A DNA stretch of 64,000 nt. Origin: JACQXM01 sp964569425. GTDB taxonomy: Bacteria; Planctomycetota; Phycisphaerae; UBA1845. The position numbers and the translations under genes were made by a program. Shown piece by piece: positions 35,353 through 44,475 of this stretch. Each line of letters opens with the position of its first letter. Position 1 is the stretch's first letter. The notes beneath the pieces were generated by a model. It ran no database searches and was not told the origin of the DNA. It was given only the letters and a program-made list of their open reading frames with translations. The stretch spans positions 23,006-87,005 of the forward strand of contig CAZMVD010000003.1 in assembly GCA_964569425.1 (NCBI GenBank). The letters run 5' to 3'.

Positions 35353-36738
35353 ATGCCCCAAATTGTCGACGTAAACAACTGGGAACGTCTGCTCGACGAG
35401 GCGCTGCGGCATTCCGTCGATGAACCGCGGTCGCCGGAGGCGAAAGCCGATCACCGGACGCCGGCCACGCAACCGCCCGCGGGTGCGCCGCTGGCGGATC
35501 AGGTCGTCAGCGTCGGCGACTTCCGCCGGCGCGTTATCCATACCATACGGCACAGCATGACCCTCGCGGAGGACGTGTGCGACGCCGACGGTGCGGTGCT
35601 GCTGCCGGCCGGCGAACTGATCACCACGCGGTTCTTCCGCGAACTGCACGAGCGCGGCGTCGATGCCATAAGACTGCGCAGTTGCGCCGTCGAAGAGGCC
35701 CCGGACGAACCCACCACCGCGCCCGCTCGTCACGATGAAAGTGAACTGCACTCGCCGGAGTCACGCAAACTCGATGCCCGCATGGCCGAGGTGCTCCAGA
35801 AGCCGCTCGTCTTTCACGAGGTCAAACCCTGGCGCCGCCCGCAGCTTTCGCTGACAGACCTGCGCGGCCATGCCACGCGCGGCCTCGAACGGCACCAGGT
35901 GACCAGAATCGCCGTGCAGGGGGTTTGCGAAGCGCTCAAGGCCGGTCGCAATGTTTCGGCGCAGGAATTGCATCAGGCCGTCGTTCATTTCGTGGATATG
36001 GCCACGCTCGATTTTGATCTCCTGCCCACCATTGTCGCGCTCCAGCAGTCGGGCGACGACTACCTCTTCGATCATGGCGTCAACACGGCGCTGGTGAGCA
36101 TGGCGGTGGCCGCGCATTTGGGGTTGGACCGCGAAGCCATACAGACCATCGGGCTCGGCGGTTTGCTGCACGACATCGGCATGCTGCGCGTGCCGCCGGC
36201 CGTTCGAACGGCGCGCCGCGCCCTGACCGAACCGGAGTGGCACCAAGTACGCCGCCACCCCATTCACACGCTCAGCATGATGACCGAGATTCGCGGCCTG
36301 CCGCAGGAGGTGCGGTTCATCGCCTACCAGGTGCACGAGCGCGGCAACGGCGACGGCTACCCGCGGCGCCGCACCGGCCGCCAGATGCACCCGTTCGCCA
36401 AGATCGTGTCGATCGCGGACGTCTACGCGGCCATGACCCGCCTGCGACCCTACCGCAAGGCTCACTCTCCGTACGAAGCGGCCCGGACGATTTTAATGGA
36501 TGTCACCACCCGGCGTCTCGATGCGCGGCTCACCCGGGCGTTTCTGGACGTGGTCTCGCTGTTTCCCATCGGAAGCTGCGTCGGGCTCAGCGACGGCACC
36601 CAGGCACGGGTCATCCGCGCGACGCCCGGCAAGGCTGCGCGGCCCATCGTCGAGGAACTCACCGCCGACGGCTGCCCCACCGGCCACCTGATCGACCTGT
36701 CCAAGGAGGATGGCGTGCGCGTTGTAACGGCGTTGTAG
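35353..36738 (+). CDS. HD-GYP domain protein, probable cyclic-di-GMP phosphodiesterase
   Basis: 461 residues. The N-terminal half (to about 210) is a helical, DUF3391-like or otherwise unassigned regulatory part. The HD-GYP domain holds His273-Asp274 (LLHDIGMLRVP), the HPIHTLSMM helix, and HERGNGDGYPRRRTGRQM with His328 and the GYP tripeptide, so the metal site looks intact. DVYAAMTRLRPYRKAHSPYEA is typical of the family. It should hydrolyse cyclic di-GMP to GMP and so affect motility or biofilm. The C-terminal 60 residues (IGSCVGLSDGTQARVIRATPG) form a small beta domain often seen at the end of HD-GYP proteins. No Shine-Dalgarno sequence is evident. Confidence 0.9.
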   Translation: MPQIVDVNNWERLLDEALRHSVDEPRSPEAKADHRTPATQPPAGAPLADQVVSVGDFRRRVIHTIRHSMTLAEDVCDADGAVLLPAGELITTRFFRELHERGVDAIRLRSCAVEEAPDEPTTAPARHDESELHSPESRKLDARMAEVLQKPLVFHEVKPWRRPQLSLTDLRGHATRGLERHQVTRIAVQGVCEALKAGRNVSAQELHQAVVHFVDMATLDFDLLPTIVALQQSGDDYLFDHGVNTALVSMAVAAHLGLDREAIQTIGLGGLLHDIGMLRVPPAVRTARRALTEPEWHQVRRHPIHTLSMMTEIRGLPQEVRFIAYQVHERGNGDGYPRRRTGRQMHPFAKIVSIADVYAAMTRLRPYRKAHSPYEAARTILMDVTTRRLDARLTRAFLDVVSLFPIGSCVGLSDGTQARVIRATPGKAARPIVEELTADGCPTGHLIDLSKEDGVRVVTAL

Positions 36739-36812
36739 TCGATTGGTGTCGCTGTCCGACTAGTGACTCGGTAATTCAGGCGGGCACCGGCAAATCCCCC
36801 GCAATGGACCGA

Positions 36813-37283
36813 TCACGCAATTGACTTGCAATAACCGAACTCCCGGGTCTGTTCCTTGTCGTGCAGGGCGCGCTCGCCGATCCGGACAAAGCCGAGCCGC
36901 GCGTAGAGCCGGTGCGCGTCGGCGAATCGCGTGTCGCTCCAGAGGATCAGTTCGTGCCGCTGCGCGTGTCGTGCCGCTGCGGTCACGTGCTCGATGAGAC
37001 GCTGACCCCAACCCTTCCGGCGAATCGCCGCGTCTACGTAGAGTGATTTCAACTCGGCTCGCTCGGCCTCCGGAAGGAGCAGGCCGACGGTGGCGACGAT
37101 GCGGCGCGGCGAATCCACTACCCAGAATGTGCCGCCATGCACACGGAAGTACGTCGCAGGATCGCGCAGGTGCGCATCGATTCCGCCAAGGTCCAGCGTA
37201 AACCCGTATTCGCGGTACACGCGCGTAATCAGCGCGTGGATCGCGGGCGCGTCGTCCGGCAGAGCTTCACGAAGTTGTTCCAT
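36813..37283 (-). CDS. GNAT family N-acetyltransferase
   Basis: 156 residues from 37283; an in-frame extension to 37379 is less likely. Opening LREALPDDAPAIHALITRVYREYG, central strand FWVVDSPRRIVATVGLLLP, then AELKSLYVDAAIRRKGWGQRLIEHV, the acetyl-CoA pyrophosphate loop (RRKGWG), and RLYARLGFVRIGER. A typical single GNAT domain that transfers acetyl from acetyl-CoA to an amine; the substrate is unknown. It is convergent with the HD-GYP gene. Confidence 0.88.
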   Translation of the reverse strand: MEQLREALPDDAPAIHALITRVYREYGFTLDLGGIDAHLRDPATYFRVHGGTFWVVDSPRRIVATVGLLLPEAERAELKSLYVDAAIRRKGWGQRLIEHVTAAARHAQRHELILWSDTRFADAHRLYARLGFVRIGERALHDKEQTREFGYCKSIA

Positions 37284-37483
37284 TGTCACCGAGACTTTCC
37301 AGTGGATTGCAAGCAGGCTTCGTACCCTGTTTCTCGGGCGACAAGTCCGCACAAGTCCGATAGAGACGGACGTTTCCACTCGGACGGACCGATCGACGTA
37401 TAAGCTAACGGCGGCCGCCTGGCCGTGTCGAATAACACGGGGGCGAGTTCCGCCATTGGACCGTTGAATCCTCGAGGTGCACC

Positions 37484-37960
37484 ATGACCAATCGCTTCAA
37501 AACTCACCTGGCCGCCGGTGTGGCGCCGCTGGTTCTGCTGGCCGGCTGCCACAGCGGGAGCCTGTCGGTCAACTACCACGAGCACCGCCCGCCCCGGCGC
37601 ACAGTGTACGTCGAGCACGTGTGCACGCCCGATTGCGACCATTATTACGATAACGACCGCGTCATTGTGGTCCGCGGCCATCGCCACGGGCCCGGCTGCG
37701 GGCACGTGTTCGTCGACCGCCGCTGGGTGCGCGTGCGGCGCATCGATCCCGAGCCGGTGGTCATCCACAAGGCCCCGCCGCGCCGCGTGGTCTCGCCGCC
37801 GCCGCGACGGATTGTCGAGGAGCACCGCCACGGGCCGGATTGTGGCTGTGTGTACGATCGCGCCGGCAGCAAGTGGGTGGTGGTCGGGCGGGAGCACCGC
37901 CACGGCCCGGGCTGCGGGCACATGTACATCGACGGCCGTTGGGTGATGCGGCGGCGATAA
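37484..37960 (+). CDS. Lipoprotein with repeated HRHGPGC His/Cys motifs
   Basis: 158 residues with a clear lipobox (LVLLAGC, Cys22). Three copies of an 18-19 residue unit follow, each HRHGPxCGx then a Val/Tyr/Asp beta turn and a Trp-Val end: residues 65-82, 113-131 and 137-154. A degenerate unit (VEHVCTPDCDHYYDND) lies at 43-61. His, Cys and Arg make up most of the mature protein; copies two and three are joined to copy one by a Pro/Arg linker (PPRRVVSPPPRR). The conserved H-x-H and C pattern suggests metal binding in the envelope, but no family is recognised. Transcribed alone. Confidence 0.7.
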   Translation: MTNRFKTHLAAGVAPLVLLAGCHSGSLSVNYHEHRPPRRTVYVEHVCTPDCDHYYDNDRVIVVRGHRHGPGCGHVFVDRRWVRVRRIDPEPVVIHKAPPRRVVSPPPRRIVEEHRHGPDCGCVYDRAGSKWVVVGREHRHGPGCGHMYIDGRWVMRRR

Positions 37961-38029
37961 GAAAGCCGCTTTGACACCTTTCCCATCGGATGCAGGCGCC
38001 GAATTGCGCGGCAACGCCAGGCACTCGCG

Positions 38030-38058
38030 TTCGCAATCAAAGAGATTTCGCGCATACT
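38030..38058 (+). promoter_or_regulatory. Possible promoter of the thiO-like gene
   Basis: TTCGCA (38030-38035) and CATACT (38053-38058) are 17 bases apart, each matching four of six consensus positions, 58 bases before the ATG. GGCT-CGTG-AGCC (38080-38091) is a perfect dyad in the leader. Confidence 0.35.
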
Positions 38059-38115
38059 GATTCCGCGCGGCCGGGGCGCGGCTCGTGAGCCGGCCGGGAG
38101 CGCGGGAGGCGGGGC

Positions 38116-39252
38116 ATGTCCCACGGCGCGGACGTGGTGGTCATCGGTGGCGGGGTGGTGGGGCTTGCGGTCGCGCGGCGTCTCGCGGGCGAAGGCGCTC
38201 ACGTTGCGCTGCTGGAAAAAGGCGTGTGCGGGGCAGAGGCGTCGTGGGCGGGCGCGGGGATCCTCTCACCGTGCAATCCGCACCGCACCGATCCGCTGTT
38301 TCAACTCACCGAACGCAGCCTGGAGATGTTCCCGCCCTACTGCGCCGAATTGCACGATGAAACCGGCGTCGATCCGGAATACGAAGCCTGCGGCGAGTTC
38401 CAACTGGTCTTCACGCCCGATTCGTTGGGCATTGCCCGGTCCGATGCGCAGGCAGCGGCGGGGCGAGTCATGCCCGACGGCCGCGCGATCTACGAGCTGC
38501 ACAGCTCACTGTCCGCCTTGGCGCTGGAGCCGCACATCGCCGGGAACATTCTGGCCGCGCTGGAGTGCCGCCAGAGCGCGCACGTGCGCAACCCGCGCCT
38601 GCTGCGCGCGCTGCGCGAATCGTGCCTGCGGCGCGGCGTGCGCCTTGGCGAGAACCAGCCGGCCACCGCCATCGAAACGGAGGGCGAACGCCTGACCACA
38701 GTCCGAAGCGGCGAGACGCGCTATCCCTGCGCTCGAGCGGTGCTGTGCGCCGGGGCGTGGTCCTCGCTGCTGGATTCGCGCCTGAACCGGCTGATGCCCG
38801 TTCACCCGGTACGCGGGCAGATGGTGCTGATGAAAGCGGATGTTTCGCCGATCGGCCGGATCATCACCCGCGGCAAGACCTACCTCGTTCCGCGTCGCGA
38901 CGGTCACATTCTGCTCGGCTCCACCGAGGAGCCGGAAGCGGGGTACGTGAAGCGCAACACGCCCGCCGGCGTGGCTCGTCTGATGCGCCGAGCGATGGAG
39001 CTGGTTCCTGCCCTCGCCGATACGCCGGTTCTGGCCACGTGGGCCGGCCTGCGTCCCGGCTCGCCGGACGATAAACCCTACATCGGGCCCGTTCCCGGCG
39101 TCGAAGGACTGTACGCCGCTACCGGTCACTTCCGCGCCGGGCTCACCCTTTCGCCGGTTACGGCCGAGGCGGTAGCGGCCCTGCTGGCCGGTCGAGAGTA
39201 CATGATCGACCTTTCCCCCTTTGAGCTGGGTCGCGCCGAGAAGACAGCCTGA
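38116..39252 (+). CDS. thiO: FAD-dependent amine/glycine oxidase, ThiO-like
   Basis: 378 residues, GGAGGCGGGGC before the ATG. The N-terminal dinucleotide-binding motif is VVVIGGGVVGLAVARRL, with the acidic end LLEKG. AGAGILSPCNP follows the FAD pyrophosphate region. The C-terminal GTP-like KPYIGPVPGVEGLYAATGHFRAGLTLSPVTAEAVA is the conserved FAD-binding end of DAO/ThiO proteins. ThiO oxidises glycine to iminoglycine for the thiazole ring of thiamine. No other thi gene or TPP riboswitch is nearby, so another amino-acid substrate is possible. The next gene, threonine aldolase, produces glycine. Confidence 0.82.
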   Translation: MSHGADVVVIGGGVVGLAVARRLAGEGAHVALLEKGVCGAEASWAGAGILSPCNPHRTDPLFQLTERSLEMFPPYCAELHDETGVDPEYEACGEFQLVFTPDSLGIARSDAQAAAGRVMPDGRAIYELHSSLSALALEPHIAGNILAALECRQSAHVRNPRLLRALRESCLRRGVRLGENQPATAIETEGERLTTVRSGETRYPCARAVLCAGAWSSLLDSRLNRLMPVHPVRGQMVLMKADVSPIGRIITRGKTYLVPRRDGHILLGSTEEPEAGYVKRNTPAGVARLMRRAMELVPALADTPVLATWAGLRPGSPDDKPYIGPVPGVEGLYAATGHFRAGLTLSPVTAEAVAALLAGREYMIDLSPFELGRAEKTA

Positions 39253-39386
39253 TGCCAGGGCAGAGGTAGACCGGGATCCACGGTGGCTGGTCACAGGAAA
39301 ACGGCCCAATCCAGTGCTGGTTTGGCACGTCGAAATATGGCCACGAAGTTGCGATTCCTCCACGAAATCGTTCTAATGGGGCGATC

Positions 39387-40442
39387 ATGACCGAGAACAA
39401 CATCGTGGACTTGCGCAGCGACACGGTGACCCGGCCCACGCCGGCGATGCGCCGCGCCATGGCCGAGGCCGAAGTCGGCGACGACGTGTTCGGCGACGAC
39501 CCCACCGTCAATCGGTTGCAGGAAAAAGTGGCCGCGCTGCTGGGGAAAGAGGCCGCGATTTATGTGCCCTCCGGTTCGATGGCCAACCAGACGGCCATCC
39601 GTGCACAGACGCAGCCGGGTGACGAGATCATCGCCCACGCCGACAGCCACATCTACCACTACGAAGCCGGAGCGCCGGCGGGGCTTTCGGGTTGTTCGAT
39701 GCGCCTGCTGGCGGGGGAGCACGGGCGGTTCACGGCCGAGGCGGTGCGCGCCGCGGTGCGGCCGCCGGATTCGCACTACCCGCGTTCGGCGCTGGTGGTG
39801 GTGGAGAACACGCACAACCGCGGCGGTGGCACGTGCTGGTCGCTGGAGGCGATCCGGGAAATCCGCGCTGTCGCCGACGAATTCCAATTGCGCATGCACC
39901 TGGATGGGGCCAGGTTGCTGAACGCCTGCGTCGCGAAGGGGCATCGTCCGCCGGACTACACGCGATATTTCGACACGGTGTCGATGTGCTTTTCGAAGGG
40001 GCTGGGGGCGCCGGTGGGTTCGGCCGTCGCGGGCACCAAGGAGACCATTCGCCGCGTACACCGCTTCCGCAAGATGTTCGGCGGGGGCATGCGGCAGGCG
40101 GGGATTCTCGCGGCGGCGGCCATCTATGCGCTGGACCACCACGTCGAACGGTTGGCCGAGGACCACGCGAACGCGCGCCGGCTGGCCGAGGCCATGGCGG
40201 TTCTGCCCGGCATTCGCGTCGACCTGCCGGCGGTAGAGACGAACATCGTCTATTTCGAAGTGGACCCGACGGTGGGCACGGCGAAGTCGGTGTGCGATGC
40301 GCTCAAGGGCCGCGGCGTGTGGATGCTCCCGGTGGCGCCGCAGCGGGTGCGCGCCGTGCTGCATCTGGATGTATCGCCGGCGGCGGTGGAGCGGGCGATC
40401 GGGCTCGTCGGCGAAGTGCTGCGGGCGCCGGTTGCGGTGTAG
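39387..40442 (+). CDS. ltaE: Low-specificity L-threonine aldolase
   Basis: 351 residues of fold-type I PLP enzyme. LRSDTVTRPTPAMRRAMAEAEVGDDVFGDDPTVNRLQEKVA is the family signature. The PLP lysine is Lys204 (MCFSKGLGAPVGS). HLDGARLLNA carries the Asp that binds the pyridine nitrogen. It cleaves L-threonine to glycine and acetaldehyde. It follows the thiO-like gene by 134 bases; glycine made here is the substrate of ThiO, a plausible functional link. Confidence 0.93.
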   Translation: MTENNIVDLRSDTVTRPTPAMRRAMAEAEVGDDVFGDDPTVNRLQEKVAALLGKEAAIYVPSGSMANQTAIRAQTQPGDEIIAHADSHIYHYEAGAPAGLSGCSMRLLAGEHGRFTAEAVRAAVRPPDSHYPRSALVVVENTHNRGGGTCWSLEAIREIRAVADEFQLRMHLDGARLLNACVAKGHRPPDYTRYFDTVSMCFSKGLGAPVGSAVAGTKETIRRVHRFRKMFGGGMRQAGILAAAAIYALDHHVERLAEDHANARRLAEAMAVLPGIRVDLPAVETNIVYFEVDPTVGTAKSVCDALKGRGVWMLPVAPQRVRAVLHLDVSPAAVERAIGLVGEVLRAPVAV

Positions 40443-40682
40443 AAACTTGTCGGCGCTGCCGATTTCGCTTCGTCTTCGGCGCGCATTCGGCCACAATGAC
40501 CTTGCGGATGCGGGCCGCGCAGATAGACGGCGCCACAACGCCGCTGCTTCGATTTGAGAACGTGGGCCGTAACCCCGAACGACGGCCGCTCACGCGAGTG
40601 GCCGCACGACATACGATGCGAACCGATTGACCGCCTGCCGGTCCTTCGGTCGCGCGGAAACCGATTGATGCGGAGGATTTCG

Positions 40683-42575
40683 ATGGGATTGTCGACAGCG
40701 GGCCGCAACCGGACCAACTGGATCTTGTGTTCCGTTCTGGCGGTCGCCGCCGGTACCGGCTGCGCCACCACGCGCACTGCGCAGCCGGACATGGCCGCGT
40801 TCATCAAGATTCGCTGGCCGGGTTCCGCGACGCTGGCGCCGGATCAATCGCTGTATTTCGTGGACTATCCGGACGGGATCAATCAGCTCTACAAGGTCGC
40901 GCCGGGGTCTTCGTATGCCCAGGCCGTCAAATTGACGACGTTTGCCGACGGCATCGGCGGCTACAGTTTGAGTGACGACGGCCGCGCGCTGCTGGTCAGC
41001 GCCGCCGCGGGCGGCAGCGAGCAGAACGACATGCACCTGATGGACACGGCCACCAGCCGGCTCGATGGGATTCTGGTCGACCCCAAAGTCGTCTATGGCA
41101 GCGCGGTATGGCGGCGCGATTCGCAGGCTTTCGCCTATCGCGCCAACGACGAATCACCCGCCGACTTCCACGTGTATGTCTACGATCTGTCGAGCCGAAC
41201 GCCGGTCAAGGTGATGTCGGGGCAGGGCCACCACAGCCCTGAGGATTTCAACCGCGATGGCAGCAAGCTGATCGTGGGGAAGTATTACTCTGCCTCCTAT
41301 TCGCAACTGTTCGAGGTGACCCTGGCCACCGGGGAGACCCGGGAGATCACGCCGAAAGGCGAACAATGGTCCTTCGAGCCGATCGGCTATTCGGCGAATG
41401 ATCGAACGTTTCTGGTCAACACCGACTATCGCGGAGACCTGAAGCAAATTCACGCTATCGATCTGGCAAGCGGCACGATCACGCCGGTGATGCCGGATTT
41501 GAAGGGCTTCGAGATCGACTACGGCCGGCTCAACGAGGACCGCACCGTGCTGGCCGTGGGCATCAACGAGGACGGATACAGCACGTTGCAGCTTCGCCGC
41601 GCCGCCGACTTCGCGCGCCTGCGCGAGCCGCCGATGAGCAAGGGGCTGGTGGGCAACGTGCGTTTTCAGGATCGGTATCTGCTCTATTCGATCAACAACG
41701 CACAGACGCCGGGCGTGGTCTATCGTTGGGACATGAACCAGCCGGATGCCGCTCCGGTGCCGCTGACCGCGGCGGACACGCAGGGCATCGACGTGTCGGC
41801 GTTTCGCCTGCCGGAGCTGGTGCATTACCCGTCGTTCGACGGGAAAACGATTCCGGCGTTTCTCTATCTGCCGCCGGATTATCGCCCGGGTCGCAAGATC
41901 CCCTTTATTGTGCAATATCACGGTGGGCCGGAGGGACAATACCGCCCGAACTTCAACCGCAGCTTCCAGTATTTTCTGTCGCGCGGGTTTGGCGTGATGG
42001 CACCGAACGTCCGCGGATCCAGCGGGTATGGCAAGGCCTTCGTGGAAGCGGACAACTACAAGGACCGCTACAAGAGCGTCAACGACGGCATCTGGGCGGC
42101 GAAGTACCTGATCGATCGGGGGTACGCCGACAAACGCCGCATCGCCGCGTGGGGAGGCAGCTACGGCGGTTTCATGACCATGGCGGTGATTACCGAAGCG
42201 CCGGAGTTGTTCGGCGCGGCCTGCAACGTGGTGGGCATCGTCAACTTCGAGACCTTCCTGGAACAGACCAAGTCTTATCGCCGGAAGCTGCGCGAAGTCG
42301 AGTATGGTCCGCTGGATGACCGCGAGTTCCTCAAGTCGATTTCACCCATCTACAAGGTGGACCGCATCGACATGCCGCTGATGATCGCCCACGGGTTGAA
42401 CGACCCACGCGTGCCGGTGGGCGAGGCGATGCAGGTGGCGGTGGCGCTGAAGAAGCGCGGCGTGGACGTGGCCGAACTCTATTTCCCCGACGAGGGCCAC
42501 GGCTTCGCCAAGGAAGAAAACCGCCTGTTGTACTACGAACAGCTCGCGCGGTTTTTCGAACAGCACCTGCGCTAA
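40683..42575 (+). CDS. S9 family prolyl oligopeptidase/acylaminoacyl-peptidase, exported
   Basis: 630 residues from 40683, where CGGAGG lies at good spacing; ATG 40668 is five codons upstream. The N-terminus looks like a lipoprotein or signal sequence (ILCSVLAVAAGTGCATT, lipobox not ideal). Residues about 35-370 form a seven-bladed beta-propeller (LAPDQSLYFVDY, SLSDDGRALLVS, RDSQAFAYRAND). The C-terminal alpha/beta-hydrolase has Ser493 (AWGGSYGGFM), Asp574 (HGLNDPRVP) and His606 (DEGHGFAKEEN). It should cleave short peptides in the periplasm. It is convergent with the sugar operon, 25 bases away. Confidence 0.9.
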   Translation: MGLSTAGRNRTNWILCSVLAVAAGTGCATTRTAQPDMAAFIKIRWPGSATLAPDQSLYFVDYPDGINQLYKVAPGSSYAQAVKLTTFADGIGGYSLSDDGRALLVSAAAGGSEQNDMHLMDTATSRLDGILVDPKVVYGSAVWRRDSQAFAYRANDESPADFHVYVYDLSSRTPVKVMSGQGHHSPEDFNRDGSKLIVGKYYSASYSQLFEVTLATGETREITPKGEQWSFEPIGYSANDRTFLVNTDYRGDLKQIHAIDLASGTITPVMPDLKGFEIDYGRLNEDRTVLAVGINEDGYSTLQLRRAADFARLREPPMSKGLVGNVRFQDRYLLYSINNAQTPGVVYRWDMNQPDAAPVPLTAADTQGIDVSAFRLPELVHYPSFDGKTIPAFLYLPPDYRPGRKIPFIVQYHGGPEGQYRPNFNRSFQYFLSRGFGVMAPNVRGSSGYGKAFVEADNYKDRYKSVNDGIWAAKYLIDRGYADKRRIAAWGGSYGGFMTMAVITEAPELFGAACNVVGIVNFETFLEQTKSYRRKLREVEYGPLDDREFLKSISPIYKVDRIDMPLMIAHGLNDPRVPVGEAMQVAVALKKRGVDVAELYFPDEGHGFAKEENRLLYYEQLARFFEQHLR

Positions 42576-42600
42576 CGAGGGCGAGCGTTTCGCCGGTGCG

Positions 42601-43719
42601 TCAGGCGTTGTCGGAACGAACCAGCTCCAGGCTTTCGATCAGCGCGCCCGCCACGCCCTTCACCTGTTCGTCGGTGATGAACGGATCGATGGGCAGGGAG
42701 AGCAACTGATCGGCGAAGGCCTCGGTGTGGGTGGGAGGCCGCGGCACCAGGCAGCGGCCCTGCAGTGCCGGCTGGCGGTGCAGCGGCACCGGGTAATGGA
42801 TCCCCGCGCCCACGCCGCGGCGGTGCAACTCGGCCAGCACTTCATCTCGCTGCGGACATCGAACCACGAACAGGTGATACACGTGCTCAGCGTATCCCGC
42901 GCCGCCGGGTAGCACGACGTCCGCGTCGCACAATAGTGTGCGATACAGATCGGCCACACGACGGCGGCGCTCGTTCCAGGCGTCCAGCCGTTCCAGCTTG
43001 GTATGCAGAATCGCCGCCTGCAGCGTGTCCAGCCGCGAGTTCACACCGGGGATGAGATGGTGGTATTTCGTCCGCGATCCGTAATTGCGCCCCATGCGCA
43101 GCCACTCGGCGACCTCGTCGTCGTTGGTCACCACCGCGCCGCCGTCGCCCATGGCCCCGAGGTTCTTGCCTGGGTAGAAGCTGAACGCCGCGACCTTGCC
43201 GAGTACCCCGCAGCGACGGCCTTTGTACCGCGCCCCATGGGCCTGAGCAGCATCCTCGATGATCGTCAGGTCGTGCTCGTCGGCGATGACCTGAATGGCG
43301 TCCATGTTCGCGGGCTGCCCGTACAGGTGTACGGGGACGATGGCTTTGGTGCGCGACGTGATGGCCCCGCTCAACCGTTTAGGATCCAGCGTGTAGGTGT
43401 GCGGATCGTGATCCACCAGCACCGGCGTCGCGCCGGACTGCACGATGGCCAGCGCCGTCGCCACAAACGTGTTCGCCGCCGTGATCACTTCGTCGCCCGG
43501 GCCCAGCCCGCAGGCCTTCAGGGCCAGCGTGAGCGCATCGAGCCCGTTGCCCACGCCGATGCATTGCCTGGCGCCGCAGTAGTCGGCAAAGGCGCGCTCA
43601 AAAAGGGCAAGTTCTTCACCCAGCACGAAGTCTCCGCGTACCATCACGCGGCGCACGGCCTCCCGTATTTCGGCGTCCAGTGCCTGATGCATGGCGTGCA
43701 GGTTGACCAGCGGAATCAT
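42601..43719 (-). CDS. DegT/DnrJ/EryC1/StrS-type sugar aminotransferase
   Basis: 372 residues of PLP-dependent aminotransferase. PLP lysine is Lys185 (FYPGKNLGAMGDGG), with Asp156 (IIEDAAQAHGA) binding the cofactor ring. VGNGLDALTLALKACGLGPGDEVITAANTFVATALAI is the sugar-aminotransferase signature, and IHYPVPLHRQPAL is the usual C-terminal substrate loop. It adds an amino group to a keto-sugar nucleotide. GGGAG precedes the ATG. Last of three closely spaced genes after an NAD sugar oxidoreductase, a combination that builds 3-amino sugars (WbpB/WbpE-like), although no acetyltransferase is present. Confidence 0.92.
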   Translation of the reverse strand: MIPLVNLHAMHQALDAEIREAVRRVMVRGDFVLGEELALFERAFADYCGARQCIGVGNGLDALTLALKACGLGPGDEVITAANTFVATALAIVQSGATPVLVDHDPHTYTLDPKRLSGAITSRTKAIVPVHLYGQPANMDAIQVIADEHDLTIIEDAAQAHGARYKGRRCGVLGKVAAFSFYPGKNLGAMGDGGAVVTNDDEVAEWLRMGRNYGSRTKYHHLIPGVNSRLDTLQAAILHTKLERLDAWNERRRRVADLYRTLLCDADVVLPGGAGYAEHVYHLFVVRCPQRDEVLAELHRRGVGAGIHYPVPLHRQPALQGRCLVPRPPTHTEAFADQLLSLPIDPFITDEQVKGVAGALIESLELVRSDNA

Positions 43720-43734
43720 GTCGCAATCGCTCCC

Positions 43735-44457
43735 TTAGTGTTTCAGCCCCAGGCCCAGCAGAAAAACCGGACGCAGGATGTTCCACCACCCGACCACCGG
43801 CGGCATTTTGGTGTAGCCCAGGTGGCGCGGCGGATAGACCTTGGTGCACGGGACTTCCGCGTGGCGATAGCCCAGCGTCAGCACTTTCCACAGCAGGTAC
43901 ACCTCCAGACCGTAGGCGTCGAGCCAGCGCTGATGAAGCTGAATGCGCGGGTCGTCGATCAGTGACAGGCGCATGGCACGGAAGCCGTTGGTGCTCTCGG
44001 TAATCGGACGACGGGCGAACAGGCTCATCAGCCAGGGGTGCACCCGCGTGGCCAACCGGCGGTACAGCGGCATGTCGCCCCCGCACGACCCGCCGGGCAA
44101 GAAGCGCGATCCCATGACCAGGTCGCAGCCGGCGTCGCAAATCGGGTCCAACAGTCGGGGGATTTCTGCCGGTTCATCCTTGTTGTTGCCCGCCAGAATC
44201 ACGGCCACGTCAAAACCCCGGGCCCGCGCAGCATTGAAGCCGGCGCGGAGCGCCGCGCCGACCCCGCTTCGCTGCGGCAGGGTAAGGACTTCGGCGCCGC
44301 CGGCGCGCGCCACGGCTGCCGTCTCATCGGTGGACGAGTCGTCCACCACCAACAACCGATCCAGCGGCGCCGCGCCGCAGCGCCGCACCACCGCCCCGAT
44401 CTTGGCCACTTCGTTGTACGCCGGAACGATGCCGATGACGCGGTGCGACTTGTACAT
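43735..44457 (-). CDS. Family 2 glycosyltransferase
   Basis: 240 residues, a single GT-A domain: GIVPAYNEVAKIGAVV, LLVVDDSSTDETAAVA, GVGAALRAGFNAARARGFDVAVILAGNNKDEP (metal-binding acids), then DLVMGSRFLPGGS and TNGFRAMRLS. No C-terminal membrane segment follows beyond a short hydrophobic end (WWNILRPVFLLGLGL). It resembles polyprenyl-phosphate sugar transferases. Located between the oxidoreductase (18 bases) and aminotransferase (15 bases) genes, so co-transcribed and probably using or transferring the modified sugar. Confidence 0.88.
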   Translation of the reverse strand: MYKSHRVIGIVPAYNEVAKIGAVVRRCGAAPLDRLLVVDDSSTDETAAVARAGGAEVLTLPQRSGVGAALRAGFNAARARGFDVAVILAGNNKDEPAEIPRLLDPICDAGCDLVMGSRFLPGGSCGGDMPLYRRLATRVHPWLMSLFARRPITESTNGFRAMRLSLIDDPRIQLHQRWLDAYGLEVYLLWKVLTLGYRHAEVPCTKVYPPRHLGYTKMPPVVGWWNILRPVFLLGLGLKH

Positions 44458-44475
44458 GCTGGGCGATCCGCGGGA

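Noticed and set aside
37961..38115. TPP riboswitch before the ThiO-like gene
   Set aside because: No CTGAGA-type or GATCTGG-like core is found in the leader.
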